From: Halonatronomonas sp051745085
GTDB taxonomy: Bacteria > Bacillota > Halanaerobiia > Halanaerobiales > Halarsenatibacteraceae
Length of the DNA stretch: 64,000 bases
Assembly: GCA_051745085.1 (NCBI GenBank)
Contig: JBNJDR010000001.1
Span: 52,178 to 116,177 of the forward strand
Reading direction: 5' to 3'
Position numbers and translations under genes: made by a program
Notes under the pieces: generated by a model
The model's database searches: none
Seen by the model: only the letters and a program-made list of their open reading frames with translations
What the model was told of the DNA's origin: nothing
In this document: in pieces, positions 26,706 to 34,080 of the stretch
Position numbering within the stretch: the stretch's first letter is position 1
Layout: each line of letters starts with the position of its first letter

Positions 26706-27788
26706 GTGCTGGAAAAAATAAATGTCGACTTAAAAAATAAAAGTTATCCAATCTATATTGAAGCCGGTCTGCTAGAACAAACAGGCAATATTTTCAGAAC
26801 ACATTTTCCTGAAACCAAACATAAAGTTTTGATAATATCTGATGATAATGTCTTCCCTATTTACGGGAAAATTGTAAAAGAACAACTACAACAAATTAGT
26901 CAACAAGTAAAGCAAACTATAATTCCCGCCGGAGAACCAAGTAAAGATATTGAAAATTTAAAACACATATATAATATTTTACTAAAAAATAAATTTAATA
27001 GAAGTTCTGTAATTATAGCTTTAGGGGGGGGGGTAGTAGGTGATCTAGCTGGGTTAGCCGCCGCTACTTATATGCGGGGAATTAATTTTCTCCAGTTCCC
27101 TACCTCACTCCTTGCTCAAGTAGACAGCAGCGTTGGAGGTAAAACCGCAATTAATTTTCAGAGCTATAAGAACATAATCGGTTCTTTTTACCAACCTAAA
27201 TTTGTCCTGGTTGATACTAAAACACTATTAACCTTAAACGAACGGGAATATAGAACCGGTTTGGCTGAAGTAATTAAATACAGCGTCAGCCTGGATGCTG
27301 ATTTTTTCTATTTACTTGAAGATAATAAGAAAGCTATCAAAGCTAAAGACCTTTCTCTTTTGAAGAATATTATAGAACACTGCTGCCGATTGAAAGCAGA
27401 TATAGTTAAACAAGATGAAATGGATACAGATATAAGAGCGAAATTGAATTTAGGTCATACAATCGGACATGGAATCGAAGCTTCTGGAAACAAGATTAAT
27501 CATGGGGAATCTGTTGCCATTGGGATGGTTTACGAAAGTTATCTTGCACAGAAATTAGGTCTGATAAAGACCCAGCAAATTAATAGAATTATAGATCTAC
27601 TAAGATTTTTCCAGCTACCTGTTCAAATACCTGATGAATTAAATAAAAAATCGATACTTAGAAAAATCAAACTGGACAAAAAAGCAAAAGCAGACAAAAT
27701 TTTCATGGCACTACCTCAAAATATCGGCAGTACAATTATTACTGCTAATTGGGATGAATCCGCCCTAAAAGAAATATTAAAATTTTAA
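26706..27788 (+). CDS. aroB: 3-dehydroquinate synthase
   Basis: AroB converts DAHP to 3-dehydroquinate, the second step. A GTG start at 26706 follows AAGGTGATTTCTA. NAD and substrate motifs are ALGGGVVGDLAGLAAATYMR, TSLLAQVDSSVGGKTAIN, the zinc-ligand Glu in TGLAEVIKYS and the two zinc His in NLGHTIGHGIE and KINHGESVAIGM. It is the last gene of the operon, and a perfect hairpin follows. The operon lacks aroD/Q, aroE, aroK and a Phe branch, which must lie elsewhere. Confidence 0.95.
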   Translation: MLEKINVDLKNKSYPIYIEAGLLEQTGNIFRTHFPETKHKVLIISDDNVFPIYGKIVKEQLQQISQQVKQTIIPAGEPSKDIENLKHIYNILLKNKFNRSSVIIALGGGVVGDLAGLAAATYMRGINFLQFPTSLLAQVDSSVGGKTAINFQSYKNIIGSFYQPKFVLVDTKTLLTLNEREYRTGLAEVIKYSVSLDADFFYLLEDNKKAIKAKDLSLLKNIIEHCCRLKADIVKQDEMDTDIRAKLNLGHTIGHGIEASGNKINHGESVAIGMVYESYLAQKLGLIKTQQINRIIDLLRFFQLPVQIPDELNKKSILRKIKLDKKAKADKIFMALPQNIGSTIITANWDESALKEILKF

Positions 27789-27810
27789 ATAGATCAATTC
27801 ATAGAGAAGA

Positions 27811-27834
27811 GGGAAAGACAACGTTGTCTTTCCC
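27811..27834 (+). terminator. Terminator hairpin after aroB
   Basis: A perfect 24-nt palindrome with arms GGGAAAGACAAC and GTTGTCTTTCCC, followed by CGTTTAACT. The T-tract is weak. Confidence 0.65.
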
Positions 27835-27865
27835 CGTTTAACTAAATTTAATATTGAGTTGTGAA

Positions 27866-28027
27866 TTAACTCTCTTCTCCGACTTCTATTCTCTCCAGTT
27901 CTATACAATCTCCTGTACAATCCTCACTACAGTGAGGACATTCAGGTTCTTCTCCTTCTAACGGAGAATCCATTGTTATAATAAAATCTTCACCACAACA
28001 TTGACAGAGATATTTATATTTTATCAT
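27866..28027 (-). CDS. Small zinc-ribbon protein, 53 residues
   Basis: Read on the minus strand, ATG at 28027 follows AGGGGGGAATTA and opens a 53-codon frame ending in TAA. It encodes four paired cysteine knots, CQCCG near the start, CPHC in the middle and CTGDC, in an acidic sequence (MIKYKYLCQCCGEDFIITMD). This looks like an FmdB-type regulatory zinc ribbon or a small electron-transfer/metal-binding domain. The strong ribosome-binding site and the cysteine pattern support a real gene. It lies in the same direction as the ArsR-family gene at 28074 and may be co-transcribed. Confidence 0.75.
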   Translation of the reverse strand: MIKYKYLCQCCGEDFIITMDSPLEGEEPECPHCSEDCTGDCIELERIEVGEES

Positions 28028-28073
28028 ATTAATTCCCCCCTACTCTTATATTTTATGATTGAAACTTCACCTT

Positions 28074-28385
28074 CTACCCTTCAGTAGAAAGTAATTCCTG
28101 AGATGAACTGATCAATTCGTTTAGTTGATCAAGCATAATCTCCTTCATTAACTCACATGCTTCTATAAACTTCTTATTACTTATCCGATAATAGACATGC
28201 AGCCCATCTTTCCGGCTGGTCACCACCCCACTCTCTTTTAAAAGGGATAAATGTTGAGAAATACTTGCTTTACTTGCTTCAACCTGTTCAGCAAGTTGAT
28301 TAACATTTTTTTCACCATTTTTTAAAATATAAATGATTTCTATCCGTTTGGCATTTGCTAAAACTTTACAAACCTCAGCCTGCAT
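28074..28385 (-). CDS. ArsR/SmtB-family winged-helix regulator
   Basis: A 103-residue protein with the ArsR winged-helix fold. The recognition helix lies in EASKASISQHLSLLKESGVV and the wing in SRKDGLHVYYRI. Cys6 and a Cys near the C-terminus are present, but the classic alpha-3 ELCVCDL metal site is absent. The ATG at 28385 lacks a nearby ribosome-binding site. GGAGG lies about 27 bases upstream and in frame with an ATT-AAT-AAT-AAA-AAA-GTT-TAT-GAA extension. A longer, non-AUG-initiated N-terminus is therefore possible. Its regulon may be itself and the zinc-ribbon gene. Confidence 0.82.
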   Translation of the reverse strand: MQAEVCKVLANAKRIEIIYILKNGEKNVNQLAEQVEASKASISQHLSLLKESGVVTSRKDGLHVYYRISNKKFIEACELMKEIMLDQLNELISSSQELLSTEG

Positions 28386-28471
28386 TTCATAAACTTTTTT
28401 ATTATTAATCGCCCTCCACCCCCTATTTGGGTAATTCAGCTTATTAATTAATTGTTTTATTAACTAATTAT

Positions 28472-28499
28472 ATTATATCAAAGTCGAAAATTTTATCAA
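28472..28499 (-). promoter_or_regulatory. Promoter of the ArsR-family gene
   Basis: Minus-strand TTGATA and TATAAT with a 16-bp spacer. An AT-rich partial inverted repeat (ATTAGTTAAT...ATTAATTAAT, about 28443-28470) just downstream could be the operator. Confidence 0.5.
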
Positions 28500-28548
28500 G
28501 ATGAAATTTTACATTTTATTCATTATGATTTATACCATTTACTCATAC

Positions 28549-28580
28549 TTAAAGGACAGGCAATATTGCCTGTCCTTTAA
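28549..28580 (-). terminator. Perfect palindromic terminator after the riboswitch-controlled lipoprotein
   Basis: Arms TTAAAGGACAGGCAAT and ATTGCCTGTCCTTTAA (32 nt, perfect). It lies 40 bp after the lipoprotein stop and is symmetrical enough to act on both strands. Confidence 0.7.
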
Positions 28581-28620
28581 TAATAGGGGATAAGGTTTAT
28601 TAACTTAGATATTGAGTTAG

Positions 28621-29526
28621 TTAATTAGTCGGTTCATTATCAGTTAGTTCATTTATTACATTAACCTCATAAGATCCATCTGCATTAACCACTATTTCAA
28701 ACAGATTCCAGTGCATTCCTTCGGAATCTGTAGGCACATCGTAAGTTGTCCAGGTTCCTTCTTCTCTTATTCTGACCTGAGCCCCTGACTCACTAATATC
28801 AGCAATTTCTTCTCCATCTTCTGCGTCATGTAGAGAGTAATTTTTAACATAATATATATAGGTGCCCTCATAACTGTTTTCTATCTTAATAGTTTCAGGT
28901 TGATCTTTTTCATAAGTCAATATATCCTGGTCTAGATTAGAGTAAGGATAACTAGATAGACTACCCTGATCATCAAAATAAACATGAAATCCTTCTGGAT
29001 TTTGCTCAGTAGCTGGAACTAGTAAGTGAGCATCCAAATCTTCAGGTCCGCCGTCCCAGGTTAATTCAAGTAAAATATTAATGTCTTGTTCTACGATTTC
29101 TTCATCACTATCTTCAGTTGTATCATCAGTGTTATCATTATCTTCACTATCACTAGAATCCTCTTTGTATAGACTAAAATCTCTTTCTATTACTGAACCA
29201 TCATTCTCAATTTCAATAGTTCTGCTTTCAGATTCATAACCTTCTTGAACGACTGTTATTTCTGTATTATTTTTAACTCCTTCTAATCTATAAGATCCAT
29301 CACTTTCAGTTGTAGTTATTGTATTACTATCACTTCGAGTTATTCTAGCGTCTGCTATTGGTTCTGAAGGGTCAGTAAAACTTTCTACCACTGTACCTGT
29401 AACATCTCCACGAATAGGACGATCTCCTGTATAAGTAACTAAGTCTTGAGAAGATTCACATCCGGTAATTACAACAACAAGCAGCACCAGACCGATTAGT
29501 ACGCTAAATTTTTTCCGGTTTTGCAT
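28621..29526 (-). CDS. Lipoprotein with carboxypeptidase-regulatory-like and DUF2135-type domains
   Basis: A 301-residue protein with a lipobox VVVITGCES (Cys about 23). A beta-sandwich of the carboxypeptidase-regulatory-like type follows (about 38-118, with GTVVESFTDPSEPIADARI and TESDGSYRLEGV). Next come a Ser/Asp/Glu/Thr-rich linker (about 122-145) and a C-terminal domain starting LELTWDGGPEDLDAHLLVP, which resembles YfaP/DUF2135 proteins. It is likely an outer-surface or periplasmic lipoprotein. Its leader holds a c-di-GMP-I riboswitch and terminator, so its level should follow c-di-GMP. Function is unknown; biofilm or surface roles are a guess from the regulation. Confidence 0.85.
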   Translation of the reverse strand: MQNRKKFSVLIGLVLLVVVITGCESSQDLVTYTGDRPIRGDVTGTVVESFTDPSEPIADARITRSDSNTITTTESDGSYRLEGVKNNTEITVVQEGYESESRTIEIENDGSVIERDFSLYKEDSSDSEDNDNTDDTTEDSDEEIVEQDINILLELTWDGGPEDLDAHLLVPATEQNPEGFHVYFDDQGSLSSYPYSNLDQDILTYEKDQPETIKIENSYEGTYIYYVKNYSLHDAEDGEEIADISESGAQVRIREEGTWTTYDVPTDSEGMHWNLFEIVVNADGSYEVNVINELTDNEPTN

Positions 29527-29571
29527 TATATCACTCCTTTTAAAGACATATCCAATATGTAAAATATCTAT

Positions 29572-29602
29572 AAAAACGAAAAAACTACTCCGCAGAGTAG
29601 TT
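29572..29602 (-). terminator. Terminator of the c-di-GMP riboswitch
   Basis: Read on the minus strand, AACTACTC-TGCG-GAGTAGTT is a perfect 8-bp hairpin followed by TTTTCGTTTTT. It lies between the aptamer and the lipoprotein start, as expected for a transcriptional riboswitch. Confidence 0.85.
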
Positions 29603-29610
29603 AAATTAAT

Positions 29611-29697
29611 ACCTCTCCGGTAGCTGAACCATCCAAATTAATTTGGACTTCAAGCTTTGCGAGCCTGCCTTGCGACAGGTGTGCCTTTTTCTAAGGT
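29611..29697 (-). promoter_or_regulatory. Cyclic di-GMP-I (GEMM) riboswitch aptamer
   Basis: On the minus strand, AAGGCACACC, the GCAA-tetraloop hairpin CCTGTCGCAAGGCAGG, CTCGCAAAGC and, after a second hairpin, AGCTACCGGAG align with the GEMM consensus (compare GGCAAACC, GAAA loop, GACGCAAAGC of the Vibrio Vc2 aptamer). The G corresponding to G20 is present, which favours c-di-GMP over the cGAMP variant. P1 would form from ACCT and AGGT at the ends. The switch controls the lipoprotein gene at 29526. Confidence 0.8.
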
Positions 29698-29797
29698 GAA
29701 ATATTTAGTTTTTTTTATAACTTGTTTTTAATTATAATACATTAAATTAAGTAATTATATAGTGTAAAAGACTCAATTTAGCTCAATAAAGTAAAAA

Positions 29798-29827
29798 AAG
29801 ACAGCCTGAAATAACTCAGACTGTCTT
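29798..29827 (-). terminator. Terminator after gerW copy A
   Basis: AAGACAG (29798-29804) and CTGTCTT (29821-29827), with CTGA/TCAG extending the stem. On the minus strand it runs into TTTTTTTAC. Confidence 0.75.
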
Positions 29828-29857
29828 ATCCTCAAAAATTTCATCATTAGTAATTGG

Positions 29858-30250
29858 CTACTCGTTATTTTCTGTTTCAGATTTTTCTTTTTTATGGCCG
29901 AATTTAGCTTTAGCTACTCCTTCAGCCTTATCAAGAATTTCTGGCATCATTTGAAATAATTTATCTAATGAGCCTCGTCCCTCCAGTTTGACCAACTCAA
30001 CCTGACCTTTATTAGTAATTAGAATCGCATCAGGAGATATTCTACAGCCCAGACCTCCTCCCCCGCCTTCAGTATTAGACTTATCTTTATTTTCGCCTCC
30101 AAAACCTCCACCTAAACCAAATGAAGCTGTGACTATAGGAACTAATTTTATATCATCTATGACAATAGGATCGCCGATAACTGTTTCTGTCTTTAAAAAT
30201 TTATCCAATCTACTAAACATTACTTCTAAGACGTCTTTTGCTTCTTCCAT
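29858..30250 (-). CDS. GerW/YtfJ family sporulation protein, copy A
   Basis: A 130-residue protein with the family signature GDPIVIDDIKLVPIVTASFG, a Gly-rich segment (GGGFGG, GGGGGLGCRI) and SPDAILITNKGQVELVKL. In Bacillus, YtfJ/GerW is a forespore/germination-related protein; in this organism the role is not established. It overlaps the DUF2953 gene (ytfI-like) by 25 bp, the same pairing as in Bacillus. A strong GGGGGGAG site precedes the ATG. Confidence 0.9.
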   Translation of the reverse strand: MEEAKDVLEVMFSRLDKFLKTETVIGDPIVIDDIKLVPIVTASFGLGGGFGGENKDKSNTEGGGGGLGCRISPDAILITNKGQVELVKLEGRGSLDKLFQMMPEILDKAEGVAKAKFGHKKEKSETENNE

Positions 30251-30912
30251 TTTTTCTCCCCCCTAAATTTTTTGATTAATAATTTTTTCAATAGACCAGT
30301 CCCAATCAAAAATTTTAAAATTTCCCAAATAATCCTTGCCCCGATAAAGCTGCCTTCTATTTCTCCGTGAGAATTAAGCACCTCCTTTGTCCAGTCAATA
30401 TTAATCTCAACAGGAAAACCAGGCTTAGAACCTTTGATGGTATGGTGGAAAGCTGATATCAACCCGTTATAATAAGGGTCATAAGTCCCCAGTAAAAAGT
30501 AAATATATAAATGATTCGGCTTAAATATATCAAATAAACCTTTTACCAATTCCTTTATTTTACTTAGATTATCTTTTATAAATACTAATATCTCTTTATG
30601 GAAGTAACTTTTAGCCTTACCAGATTCAGCTTTTTCCTTAGTCTCATCTTCAATCTTCTTCTCAAGTTCTTCTCCTTTTTTCTTCTTATCATCAGTAAAG
30701 GTATAAATCCTTAGATTAAATAAATATAAACTAGTAATATGCTCATCTTCCGTGTGATCTAACCTGATTTTTAAGAATATAAATCCAAATTTAATATTAT
30801 ACCTCAATTTTTTAACATAATCATATTTTAATTCGTAATATAACGGCAGTAATATCAGTATTAGAGGTAATAATATCAAGAGAAGTAATATTATTAAAAA
30901 TATTTTAATCAT
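30226..30912 (-). CDS. DUF2953 (YtfI-like) membrane-anchored protein, intact copy
   Basis: A frame is open to 31011, but the ATG at 30912 is favoured. It follows GGGAAAGAGGG and begins directly with the hydrophobic anchor (MIKIFLIILLLLILLPLI). The protein then has 228 residues: an N-terminal anchor (about 2-25), a basic/acidic middle with a Lys/Glu-rich linker and a C-terminal DUF2953 region (IKGSKPGFPVEINIDW). Family members sit next to YtfJ and are linked to sporulation. Function is unknown. Confidence 0.82.
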   Translation of the reverse strand: MIKIFLIILLLLILLPLILILLPLYYELKYDYVKKLRYNIKFGFIFLKIRLDHTEDEHITSLYLFNLRIYTFTDDKKKKGEELEKKIEDETKEKAESGKAKSYFHKEILVFIKDNLSKIKELVKGLFDIFKPNHLYIYFLLGTYDPYYNGLISAFHHTIKGSKPGFPVEINIDWTKEVLNSHGEIEGSFIGARIIWEILKFLIGTGLLKKLLIKKFRGEKKWKKQKTS

Positions 30913-31240
30913 ATCTAAACCCTCTTTCCCAAAAATTTTTAAGACTTTTAGAGGATAATAGTCTTTTATATATAAAATAAATAAAGATGTATCATCTAGA
31001 TAAGCAAACATAATAATCGATGCGGGGAATGATGAGAATAGTAATAAATTTATTAGTTGATTTCTCTACCAAAACAATTATTGAAGAAATGATTAAAAAT
31101 TAAATATTTTAACAAGCTAAAGTAACTACTTATATGATTTGAACTTTGCACGCTTTATTTCCTACTTTAACCAAATTATAATATATTAAGCTAACTGATT
31201 ATATAAGATAAAAGACTCAATTTAGCTCATTAAAGTAAAA
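30913..31240. other. Gene-free spacer between the two ytfI-ytfJ copies
   Basis: AT-rich, about 330 bp. I see no convincing coding frame. It contains the start of repeat copy B (from 31174) and presumably the promoter of the copy-A pair. Confidence 0.5.
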
Positions 31241-31270
31241 AAGACAGCCTGAAATAACTCAGACTGTCTT
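31241..31270 (-). terminator. Terminator after gerW copy B
   Basis: Same hairpin as at 29798 (AAGACAG and CTGTCTT arms), with one fewer A in the tail. Confidence 0.75.
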
Positions 31271-31300
31271 ATCCTCAAAAATTTCATCATTAGTAATTGG

Positions 31301-31693
31301 CTACTCGTTATTTTCTGTTTCAGATTTTTCTTTTTTATGGCCGAATTTAGCTTTAGCTACTCCTTCAGCCTTATCAAGAATTTCTGGCATCATTTGAAAT
31401 AATTTATCTAATGAGCCTCGTCCCTCCAGTTTGACCAACTCAACCTGACCTTTATTAGTAATTAGAATCGCATCAGGAGATATTCTACAGCCCAGACCTC
31501 CTCCCCCGCCTTCAGTATTAGACTTATCTTTATTTTCGCCTCCAAAACCTCCACCTAAACCAAATGAAGCTGTGACTATAGGAACTAATTTTATATCATC
31601 TATGACAATAGGATCGCCGATAACTGTTTCTGTCTTTAAAAATTTATCCAATCTACTAAACATTACTTCTAAGACGTCTTTTGCTTCTTCCAT
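31301..31693 (-). CDS. GerW/YtfJ family protein, copy B
   Basis: Its 130 residues are identical to copy A at 29858-30250. The ribosome-binding site is the same. Expression now depends on whatever reads through the broken DUF2953 gene upstream, whereas copy A has an intact partner. Confidence 0.88.
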   Translation of the reverse strand: MEEAKDVLEVMFSRLDKFLKTETVIGDPIVIDDIKLVPIVTASFGLGGGFGGENKDKSNTEGGGGGLGCRISPDAILITNKGQVELVKLEGRGSLDKLFQMMPEILDKAEGVAKAKFGHKKEKSETENNE

Positions 31694-32295
31694 TTTTTCT
31701 CCCCCCTAAATTTTTTGATTAATAATTTTTTCAATAGACCAGTCCCAATCAAAAATTTTAAAATTTCCCAAATAATCCTTGCCCCGATAAAGCTGCCTTC
31801 TATTTCTCCGTGAGAATTAAGCACCTCCTTTGTCCAGTCAATATTAATCTCAACAGGAAAACCAGGCTTAGAACCTTTGATGGTATGGTGGAAAGCTGAT
31901 ATCAACCCGTTATAATAAGGGTCATAAGTCCCCAGTAAAAAGTAAATATATAAATGATTCGGCTTAAATATATCAAATAAACCTTTTACCAATTCCTTTA
32001 TTTTACTTAGATTATCTTTTATAAATACTAATATCTCTTTATGGAAGTAACTTTTAGCCTTACCAGATTCAGCTTTTTCCTTAGTCTCATCTTCAATCTT
32101 CTTCTCAAGTTCTTCTCCTTTTTTCTTCTTATCATCAGTAAAGGTATAAATCCTTAGATTAAATAAATATAAACTAGTAATATGCTCATCTTCCGTGTGA
32201 TCTAACCTGATTTTTAAGAATATAAATCCAAATTTAATATTATACCTCAATTTTTTAACATAATCATATTTAAACCCTCTTTCCCAACAAAACAT
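31669..32295 (-). pseudogene. DUF2953 (YtfI-like) gene, copy B, start and membrane anchor deleted
   Basis: An 88-bp deletion between 9-bp repeats removed the coding sequence for the N-terminal membrane helix. It also shifted the frame of the old ATG, which now meets TGA within a few codons. The remaining frame is open back to an ATG at 32295 (MFCWERGF), so a cytosolic product without anchor is possible, but there is no good ribosome-binding site. The C-terminal 180 residues equal those of the intact copy. Confidence 0.8.
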
Positions 32296-32345
32296 TATTT
32301 TGACTGGAGACGGTAAAAAGAGAGGAGATTAATAATTTAACTAAT

Positions 32346-32580
32346 ATGACCTCGACTATGAATGAACAGACCACAACAATAATGAATAAAATTATTGAAC
32401 CTATCAATGGAATTTCTAAATAGATATAATAGCCAAAAGTTGGATACCAGTAGTCAAGATATAGCTGAGGCCATGAAAGAAGTTACTTAGATCAGTGAAA
32501 ACAATTTCATTCAGGCTGAAGATATTAGTGCAGTAAGTGAAGAACAAAATAATTCAACCTCAGTCGGTTTCAATAAATTT
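32346..32580 (+). pseudogene. Remnant of a methyl-accepting chemotaxis protein signalling domain
   Basis: On the plus strand, 32346-32423 reads MTSTMNEQTTTIMNKIIEPI and ends in TAG. A second frame (from about 32428) reads QKLDTSSQDIAEAMKEVT, TAG, then ISENNFIQAEDISAVSEEQN. This is the pattern of the MCP hairpin (I-EA---I--IS--N---AE-ISA--EEQ). It is broken by one frameshift and stops and is shorter than any functional MCP, so it is a decayed fragment. Its orientation is opposite to its neighbours. Confidence 0.7.
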
Positions 32581-32777
32581 TATTCTCGAGGACTTTCAGG
32601 CACTATTATCCAGGCAACTATATAAGCTAACAGCCCTGAACCAGCACCAAAAAACAACAAAATAAATAATAAACGAATCAATACCGGATCTACCTGAAAA
32701 TAATTAGCGATACCCCCACAGACTCCAGCAATTATTCTTTCCTGCCTCGACCTATATAACTTCTTTCTATCCTCCAT
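32580..32777 (-). CDS. PspC domain protein
   Basis: A 65-residue protein almost entirely made of the PspC fold: KLYRSRQERIIAGVCGGIAN at the start, then two hydrophobic segments (PVLIRLLFILLFFGAGSG and LLAYIVAWIIVPE). PspC-type proteins sense or protect against envelope stress, sometimes as toxin-antitoxin-like parts. A GGAGGG site precedes the ATG. It lies 22 bp after the ornithine-cyclodeaminase-like gene and may share its T-box-controlled transcript. Confidence 0.88.
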   Translation of the reverse strand: MEDRKKLYRSRQERIIAGVCGGIANYFQVDPVLIRLLFILLFFGAGSGLLAYIVAWIIVPESPRE

Positions 32778-32799
32778 AATCCAACCCTCCTTTTTGGGT

Positions 32800-33807
32800 T
32801 CAACTAAGATAACTATTTAATTTCTTTAAAAACAACTCAATATCTGTAACCAGACCTATAGTTTGGGCAGTGCCTCTATCGGCCAATTTTGTAATTGTAG
32901 CAGGATTAATATCCACACAGACAGACTTAACTTCTGCACTGAGCAAATTCCCAGTAGCGATCGAATGGAGCATTGTGGCCAGCATGAGGACCAAATTCAC
33001 TCCTTCTAATTTAGACCGCATGGCTGACTGAGCCTCAATGGAATCAGTAATAACTTCAGGCAAAGGCCCGTCATCTCTGATAGAACCAGCCAAAACATAG
33101 TCCAAATTATTTCTAACTGCTTCATACATAATTCCCTCATTTAAAATACCCTGATCAACTGCTTTAGCTATTGAACCTGCCTGCCTAATTTTATTGATTG
33201 CCTGGAGGTGAAGCCCATGGCCTATTCCTTTACTCCCAACTTCAGATAAAGGAGAATCTAAAGAAGTATTGTACAAAGCAGCTTCAATATCATGGGTGGC
33301 TAAAGCATTGCCAGCAAAGAGAACATCGACATAACCATTCTTTATCAAAGCAGCCAGTTCTTTTCGAGCATTAGTATGGATAATCGCAGGTCCTCCTACC
33401 ACTAGCACTTTACCTTCCTGTGCTTTAATCTTTTTAATCTCTCGGGCAATTTCCTTGATTATTTTAGTTTTGGGCTTTTCTGAAGAAGTCTTGCTGGTCA
33501 TAAAACCAAACCTGGAAGGAATTAAGTCGTTCTCAGAAGTCTTAAGCTTAATACCATTTTCGCCAACTACAATTAAATCTCCTGCTTTCACATCATTAAT
33601 TGCCACTAATTCAGCTCGACCATCGATTACTTTAATTGCGCAATCCATCTCGGCCCTATCTACTTCTTTCCATGTATTATGAAAGAAAACGTAAGTAGGT
33701 AAATTTGTAGTGACATAAAATCCTTCTGGGAAAACTCCATCTTTGGGTGCTGGTCTCAACTTAACCTCTTCATATTTTTCATTAATTAAATTATTCATAA
33801 TCATCAT
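32800..33807 (-). CDS. LOR/SDH-domain protein, probable archaeal-type ornithine cyclodeaminase (proline synthesis)
   Basis: About 335 residues of the TIGR00300 (LOR/SDH conserved domain) family, the family of archaeal ornithine cyclodeaminase and of the C-terminal part of cyanobacterial ArgZ/AgrE. An N-terminal beta domain (about 10-95) is followed by a Rossmann-like part: VLVVGGPAIIHTNARKELA, DVLFAGNALATHDIE, GSKGIGHGLHLQAIN, YVLAGSIRDDGPLPEV. Known members convert ornithine to proline and ammonia with NAD. The longest frame starts at 33837 within the T-box terminator. The ATGs at 33807/33804 behind GGAGGA are preferred. The T-box supports a proline role. Confidence 0.82.
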   Translation of the reverse strand: MMIMNNLINEKYEEVKLRPAPKDGVFPEGFYVTTNLPTYVFFHNTWKEVDRAEMDCAIKVIDGRAELVAINDVKAGDLIVVGENGIKLKTSENDLIPSRFGFMTSKTSSEKPKTKIIKEIAREIKKIKAQEGKVLVVGGPAIIHTNARKELAALIKNGYVDVLFAGNALATHDIEAALYNTSLDSPLSEVGSKGIGHGLHLQAINKIRQAGSIAKAVDQGILNEGIMYEAVRNNLDYVLAGSIRDDGPLPEVITDSIEAQSAMRSKLEGVNLVLMLATMLHSIATGNLLSAEVKSVCVDINPATITKLADRGTAQTIGLVTDIELFLKKLNSYLS

Positions 33808-33837
33808 AATTCCTCCTTTTTTTCTTATTATAAACAA

Positions 33838-34038
33838 AAAAATCCCGTTCCCAAGGAACGAGATAAACTCGTGGTACCATCCTAATTAATAAAACCCACT
33901 TTTTTAGTTACAGCATTCAGCGATAACCTATCTCTATAACGGGAGAACTCCGGCAAACCTTAATGTTAGGGTTCAGGTTGCGACTCACAGGTGGGATCCT
34001 GATCACAGTCTTTAGCATATTAATATATTGAATTACTA
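33838..34038 (-). promoter_or_regulatory. T-box leader, candidate Pro specifier CCC
   Basis: Minus strand: T-box core AGGATGGTACCACGAG (plus 33868-33883). A terminator TCTCGTTCC-TT-GGAACGGGA with a seven-T tail lies next to the gene (about 33835-33863). Upstream, GTTCAGGTT and CCGTTA-type elements and GATCAGGATCCCACCTGTGAG resemble the aro T-box around its specifier (GAAT-UAC-A there, GGAT-CCC-A here; plus 33993-33995). CCC would read tRNA-Pro, which fits a proline-forming enzyme downstream. T-box identity is firm; the specifier is read by eye. Confidence 0.88.
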
Positions 34039-34044
34039 ACTTAT

Positions 34045-34073
34045 ATTATAAACTATTTTTTAGCATTAGTCAA
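34045..34073 (-). promoter_or_regulatory. Promoter of the Pro T-box transcript
   Basis: Minus-strand TTGACT and TATAAT separated by 17 bp, directly upstream of the leader. Confidence 0.85.
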
Positions 34074-34080
34074 ATAAAGT

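Larger units (their letters stand above)
29730..30828. repeat. Tandem duplication, copy A (gerW plus most of the DUF2953 gene)
   Basis: This 1.1-kb segment is repeated at 31174-32271. The encoded GerW proteins are identical. The two DUF2953 products are identical from KYDYVKKL to the end. Outside the genes, the leftmost 60 bp have diverged (several mismatches). Confidence 0.95.
31174..32287. repeat. Tandem duplication, copy B, with an 88-bp internal deletion
   Basis: Matches copy A from 29730, offset 1443-1444 bp. After 32271 the match resumes with sequence corresponding to copy A at about 30916-30931 (TAAACCCTCTTTCCCAA), so copy A bases in between are missing. The deletion edges carry the 9-bp direct repeat TAATCATAT. 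Confidence 0.92.

Noticed and set aside
31100..31170. Possible degraded copy of the c-di-GMP riboswitch (minus strand GCGTGCAAAGTTC)
   Set aside because: Only a short match to the CGCAAAGC element; no second hairpin, no tetraloop hairpin and no terminator. Offset does not match the riboswitch position in copy A.
32295..32345. AGAGGAGATTAATAA ahead of the chemoreceptor remnant as evidence for a live gene
   Set aside because: The frame behind it ends after 25 codons and the rest is shifted, so no functional product is possible.
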